Shown here one piece after another: positions 58,780 through 64,000 of a DNA stretch of 64,000 nt. The notes beneath the pieces were generated by a model that saw only the letters and a program-made list of their open reading frames with translations, had not been told where the DNA came from and did not search any database. Position numbers and translations under genes: made by a program. How positions within the stretch are numbered: position 1 is the stretch's first letter; the number at the start of each line of letters is the position of its first letter. Source of the DNA: Hofstenia miamia (Eukaryota; Xenacoelomorpha; Acoela); contig SCFE01000031.1 of assembly GCA_004352715.1 (NCBI GenBank), positions 2,318,502-2,382,501 of the forward strand. The letters run 5' to 3'.

Positions 58780-59779
58780 NNNNNNNNNNNNNNNNNNNNN
58801 NNNNNNNNNNNNNNNNNNNNNNNNNNNNNNNNNNNNNNNNNNNNNNNNNNNNNNNNNNNNNNNNNNNNNNNNNNNNNNNNNNNNNNNNNNNNNNNNNNNN
58901 NNNNNNNNNNNNNNNNNNNNNNNNNNNNNNNNNNNNNNNNNNNNNNNNNNNNNNNNNNNNNNNNNNNNNNNNNNNNNNNNNNNNNNNNNNNNNNNNNNNN
59001 NNNNNNNNNNNNNNNNNNNNNNNNNNNNNNNNNNNNNNNNNNNNNNNNNNNNNNNNNNNNNNNNNNNNNNNNNNNNNNNNNNNNNNNNNNNNNNNNNNNN
59101 NNNNNNNNNNNNNNNNNNNNNNNNNNNNNNNNNNNNNNNNNNNNNNNNNNNNNNNNNNNNNNNNNNNNNNNNNNNNNNNNNNNNNNNNNNNNNNNNNNNN
59201 NNNNNNNNNNNNNNNNNNNNNNNNNNNNNNNNNNNNNNNNNNNNNNNNNNNNNNNNNNNNNNNNNNNNNNNNNNNNNNNNNNNNNNNNNNNNNNNNNNNN
59301 NNNNNNNNNNNNNNNNNNNNNNNNNNNNNNNNNNNNNNNNNNNNNNNNNNNNNNNNNNNNNNNNNNNNNNNNNNNNNNNNNNNNNNNNNNNNNNNNNNNN
59401 NNNNNNNNNNNNNNNNNNNNNNNNNNNNNNNNNNNNNNNNNNNNNNNNNNNNNNNNNNNNNNNNNNNNNNNNNNNNNNNNNNNNNNNNNNNNNNNNNNNN
59501 NNNNNNNNNNNNNNNNNNNNNNNNNNNNNNNNNNNNNNNNNNNNNNNNNNNNNNNNNNNNNNNNNNNNNNNNNNNNNNNNNNNNNNNNNNNNNNNNNNNN
59601 NNNNNNNNNNNNNNNNNNNNNNNNNNNNNNNNNNNNNNNNNNNNNNNNNNNNNNNNNNNNNNNNNNNNNNNNNNNNNNNNNNNNNNNNNNNNNNNNNNNN
59701 NNNNNNNNNNNNNNNNNNNNNNNNNNNNNNNNNNNNNNNNNNNNNNNNNNNNNNNNNNNNNNNNNNNNNNNNNNNNNNN
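58780..59779. other. assembly gap (1000 N)
   Basis: Exactly 1000 N: an arbitrary-size scaffold gap. Confidence 1.
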
Positions 59780-60818
59780 AATATTTGGTAGAGGTTTACA
59801 ATATTTAAATTGATATTTTTTGTTAAAGGGATATTCTCACCACGCAAAAATTACTACTATAACATAAACGCTGTTACAAGTAGTATAAGACTAGAGATTG
59901 GTACTCACGGCACTTAAAAACCTGTCATCGATCATTGACTATCAAAGCAGAAAACTCTCAGGCTTCTGCCGCCAATAGGGTTTTGGTGGTACCCAATCTG
60001 TGGTCCTAAACATATCATTTAGTGACGATTGCCATAATCAAGTGCTTCAGGACCAGACCTGATCGGTACGCTTGCAAACTTTCAGTGAAATAAATTCCAC
60101 ATTTTTTAAGTGTGAAGAACTTTTTTTCCTTCAATATTGGAGCACATTGAACAAACTCTTTTGTATTCAACTTCTATTTGCAAATTTAGGGTAATTTCAA
60201 AATTGGTTGCCAAAATTTTTGTCAGAAGATAGGAGCTTTGGGTTAATTGATTGTATTTTTACACTTAATTTATTAAAGGCCAGTTTTGCATACCGAAACA
60301 TTGAAATATGTACAATATATATCTATTAGGGCAGCGCAAGTATGTAAAAAATAATACTTTAAGATTTTCTAAAAGCTTTGGCTTGGAGGCCCGAAGTAGG
60401 TTTCATACTGTTTGTGCGAATTTCTCACTGCATTTTGGGAAATTTAAAATGTAATCACTTAATATACTTAAAGACTAGTTTACAGAATATCAATAACTTA
60501 TAACTTTCTGCCTAAGATCTGTATTTTACGTGAAAACGTACGATTTCTAGTTATTTGGAGTTTGTTAAAAGAATAATTACTTCTAAGCAATGAAATATAG
60601 CACGTTTTAATGATTTATACTTCTGTAACTTTTGGCCCATTGTGCAAATTGTGGAATCGCAAATTTCGAGATTTTCTGATTTTCAGGCTCGACAAAGAAT
60701 ACCAAATTTTTTCAAATTTTGAAATTTACTAGTGTTCTTTTGTTTTGTAAAGTAACAATATAGCATGATTTCAGAAATGATATTCAGGAATGATATTTTC
60801 TAAACTGTGATATATATG
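59780..60818. repeat. contiguous inverted copy of repeat blocks C, B, A
   Basis: 59780-60068 is the reverse complement of block C (10795-11090), 60069-60590 of block B (8251-8768), and 60590-60818 of block A (about 3112-3346), joined without the LINEs or the 2-kb segment that separate them at the left of the window. The contig is isolated between two 1000-N gaps. Confidence 0.87.
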
Positions 60819-61818
60819 NNNNNNNNNNNNNNNNNNNNNNNNNNNNNNNNNNNNNNNNNNNNNNNNNNNNNNNNNNNNNNNNNNNNNNNNNNNNNNNNNN
60901 NNNNNNNNNNNNNNNNNNNNNNNNNNNNNNNNNNNNNNNNNNNNNNNNNNNNNNNNNNNNNNNNNNNNNNNNNNNNNNNNNNNNNNNNNNNNNNNNNNNN
61001 NNNNNNNNNNNNNNNNNNNNNNNNNNNNNNNNNNNNNNNNNNNNNNNNNNNNNNNNNNNNNNNNNNNNNNNNNNNNNNNNNNNNNNNNNNNNNNNNNNNN
61101 NNNNNNNNNNNNNNNNNNNNNNNNNNNNNNNNNNNNNNNNNNNNNNNNNNNNNNNNNNNNNNNNNNNNNNNNNNNNNNNNNNNNNNNNNNNNNNNNNNNN
61201 NNNNNNNNNNNNNNNNNNNNNNNNNNNNNNNNNNNNNNNNNNNNNNNNNNNNNNNNNNNNNNNNNNNNNNNNNNNNNNNNNNNNNNNNNNNNNNNNNNNN
61301 NNNNNNNNNNNNNNNNNNNNNNNNNNNNNNNNNNNNNNNNNNNNNNNNNNNNNNNNNNNNNNNNNNNNNNNNNNNNNNNNNNNNNNNNNNNNNNNNNNNN
61401 NNNNNNNNNNNNNNNNNNNNNNNNNNNNNNNNNNNNNNNNNNNNNNNNNNNNNNNNNNNNNNNNNNNNNNNNNNNNNNNNNNNNNNNNNNNNNNNNNNNN
61501 NNNNNNNNNNNNNNNNNNNNNNNNNNNNNNNNNNNNNNNNNNNNNNNNNNNNNNNNNNNNNNNNNNNNNNNNNNNNNNNNNNNNNNNNNNNNNNNNNNNN
61601 NNNNNNNNNNNNNNNNNNNNNNNNNNNNNNNNNNNNNNNNNNNNNNNNNNNNNNNNNNNNNNNNNNNNNNNNNNNNNNNNNNNNNNNNNNNNNNNNNNNN
61701 NNNNNNNNNNNNNNNNNNNNNNNNNNNNNNNNNNNNNNNNNNNNNNNNNNNNNNNNNNNNNNNNNNNNNNNNNNNNNNNNNNNNNNNNNNNNNNNNNNNN
61801 NNNNNNNNNNNNNNNNNN
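60819..61818. other. assembly gap (1000 N)
   Basis: Exactly 1000 N, followed by (TA)n at 61819-61840. Confidence 1.
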
Positions 61819-62480
61819 ATATATATATATATATATATATTCATAGGCCAAATATACAGTGCAAATATACCAAAACCGGCCTATAGTAGCTATTGCCGAC
61901 CAATTACCTGTTCTAACTCTGACCTAGATCAGGAATTCAGCTCTGCTATGACAGTTCATTTTTTGCCTGAAGTGCCGAATATTTTTTGTGCATATCAGTT
62001 GAAGATTCTAGCAATAGTTCCAATTACTATATATATCTGAAAAATCAATTATTGCAATATTTCGCACATTGTAGTAAATGCGAAACAATTGTTGAACAAG
62101 AAATCCTAATTGGGTGGTAGCAAGACCCTTTGCAGTTCAAAAAATAAAATAAGCAATAAAATGCTTTTCTAAGTAGTGAATTGAATAAAATTTTTTCAAG
62201 TATTCAAAATAAAGAATATCACGAAATCCCATCACTTTTGTAGTCCTACAATTATCGCGTCTGTTTCGATAGTAACAAAGGTTTCGCTAAACAATTTAGA
62301 GGGTTTCCAAATAAAGAAGTATTGGTTCTCCAAATATATATTTTAGAACTATATTTATGCTTTTGTATAAGTCTATATTCAGAATCTTCAATGCCAATCG
62401 ATCAATTGATTTTAAAATGTATAGAAAGTATTGTTTATCATTTTGGTGAGACCCCGCCACTAATAAACCCATTTTTAAGC
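61819..62480. other. (TA)n then sequence with no gene recognised
   Basis: TA tract at 61819-61840. The remainder is AT-rich without motifs. Confidence 0.4.
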
Positions 62481-63461
62481 TTTTGCTCATAAAAGTTTGC
62501 TTATGTTGGATAGGTCTTGGTCTAAGAAAAATTTTGATGCATCACGACATGATCTTTACCTTGACCCATTTTGTTGTAAAATCGTTAAAATATTCCCGAA
62601 AATGGCAATTTTCAAAAAATTATATCATGAAGCTGTGTATATATTGCTCGAAAATTCAACATGAATTCGTAAACCTTCTTCTAAGACTTGAAATTGAAAA
62701 TATCAAATCTACAATGGAAAATGAAAAGACAATTTAATCAATTTTTTAGATATGGTCATCAAAAATTTTTATAGGTATTTTACTTCTTAAGCAGACATTA
62801 AAAAACAAATACAGGTCTTTACATACCATTCGCTTCTTATTGTTAATTAATGTTCAAGACCAATAATATAAAGTTTTATGTGAAAGATTCATAAAAAATT
62901 TATCAAATTATGAATTGCTGAGCCTGGATGTGGTATTTTCTACATTACTGAAAAAATGGCTATCAAATATAATGTTTAAAGAAAAAATATCTAATTGCTT
63001 AAGTAAATATAAAACAGATGTAACCAAGCGAATGTAAAATAAATATAAAGTGATTATAATTGGATATTACCATACATTGAAAGTAAACAATTTATTATTA
63101 AGAAAAACATCAAGATTATCAATTCAATATTAACATCCATCCAAAATTATGCCATTTTTACATCTTTCAAACAAATAACTAAGTTTGAATGCCAGAATGC
63201 TTAGCTTCATTCAACGTCTACAAATATAATTGTGAGAGCTGTAACACACTACACATTGTTGAAACTAAGGGCACTCTAATTAAAGAACATCTTAACGGGC
63301 ACCTTGACACCGACATATTCAACCACCATCACGAATTGAAGAAAACAAATGTTGAAATAGCCATGAAAACTACCCACACTATGATCTGTCAGGATTTAAA
63401 TATCAAACAACGTAATAAATATGCATTGCAATTTAGGAAAAAAGAGATAAGTATATTTTAG
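62481..63461 (+). mobile_element. Penelope-like element relic
   Basis: Near 62900-62990 the plus strand reads YELLSLDVVFSTLLKKWLSN, like the first RT motif of Penelope elements. At 63189-63461 an open frame carries a GIY-YIG-type endonuclease remnant: NVYKYNCESCNTLHIVETKG then TLIKEHLNG and IFNHHHEL, with the C-x2-C and K-E-H pattern of that family. The RT core between them is missing. The part before 62880 is uncertain. Confidence 0.6.
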
Positions 63462-63606
63462 TTAATGAAAAACAATTATTTTTAGGATATTCTATTGTAA
63501 ACCTGTGCTGCTGCAATAACTAGAAAGCTGATGATTATAATATAGTCGAAATCATTTTATATTATAACTTACTGAAAATATGAATTTCAGTAAATTATCT
63601 TTTGAA

Positions 63607-64000
63607 TATATATATATATNNNNNNNNNNNNNNNNNNNNNNNNNNNNNNNNNNNNNNNNNNNNNNNNNNNNNNNNNNNNNNNNNNNNNNNNNNNNNNNNN
63701 NNNNNNNNNNNNNNNNNNNNNNNNNNNNNNNNNNNNNNNNNNNNNNNNNNNNNNNNNNNNNNNNNNNNNNNNNNNNNNNNNNNNNNNNNNNNNNNNNNNN
63801 NNNNNNNNNNNNNNNNNNNNNNNNNNNNNNNNNNNNNNNNNNNNNNNNNNNNNNNNNNNNNNNNNNNNNNNNNNNNNNNNNNNNNNNNNNNNNNNNNNNN
63901 NNNNNNNNNNNNNNNNNNNNNNNNNNNNNNNNNNNNNNNNNNNNNNNNNNNNNNNNNNNNNNNNNNNNNNNNNNNNNNNNNNNNNNNNNNNNNNNNNNNN
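63607..64000. other. (TA)n and assembly gap to the window end
   Basis: TA repeat at 63607-63619, then N from 63620 to 64000. Confidence 0.97.

Noticed and set aside
58769-61886. Long open frames of 340-360 codons
   Set aside because: They consist almost entirely of N; no coding information.
1-64000. tRNA or rRNA genes, CRISPR arrays, bacterial operons
   Set aside because: No cloverleaf, rRNA-like or regularly spaced repeat-spacer pattern was recognised, and the gene structure is clearly that of an animal.

Overview
The window is strongly AT-rich animal (metazoan) DNA. It has spliced genes with GT-AG introns and T-rich acceptors, many (TA)n microsatellites, and a dense load of decayed eukaryotic transposons: CR1/L2-like and other non-LTR retrotransposons, Penelope-like elements, hAT, and Tc1/mariner. 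No prokaryotic features were seen. A ciliary/flagellar gene (SPEF1) fits a ciliated animal. The mix suggests an AT-rich aquatic invertebrate such as a cnidarian or tunicate, but the species cannot be fixed from sequence alone. The assembly is broken by six long N runs (two of exactly 1000 N) and four single-N joins at 2989, 3569, 22269 and 29868.

Layout. 1-8.25 kb: three copies of one CR1-like LINE (LINE-A) on +, two of them followed by a (TA)n tract and a hAT transposase fragment, placed within pieces of a second LINE (LINE-B) on -. 3.1-11.1 kb: three blocks (A, B, C) of a dispersed sequence that reappear contiguously and inverted at 59.8-60.8 kb. 11.4-13.6 kb: LINE relics on -. 15.0-28.6 kb: a complete seven-exon SPEF1/CLAMP gene on +, encoding 230 residues, whose introns hold at least six transposon remains. 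29.8-36.5 kb: a LINE relic and a Tc1-like DD34E relic. 38.6-42.1 kb: a protein-kinase gene on -. 43-46.1 kb: a LINE relic and a hAT element with termini. 47.2-51.2 kb: a paralogous pseudokinase gene on +, preceded by a tandem duplicate of its own upstream region and first codons. 52-63.6 kb: Penelope-like, LINE and hAT-MITE relics with gaps.

Most unusual content. The kinase at 38.6-42.1 kb and the pseudokinase at 49.6-51.2 kb lie head to head. They share an unrecognised N-terminal domain of about 200 residues and an equivalent phase-1 splice donor after the kinase domain. One keeps the kinase core motifs (glycine loop, HYDLHGGN, DFG); the other has lost the glycine loop, the catalytic-loop Asn and DFG. 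This looks like a lineage-specific kinase/pseudokinase family that is still duplicating locally. SPEF1 and this pair are the only host genes I can support; nearly everything else recognisable is mobile DNA.
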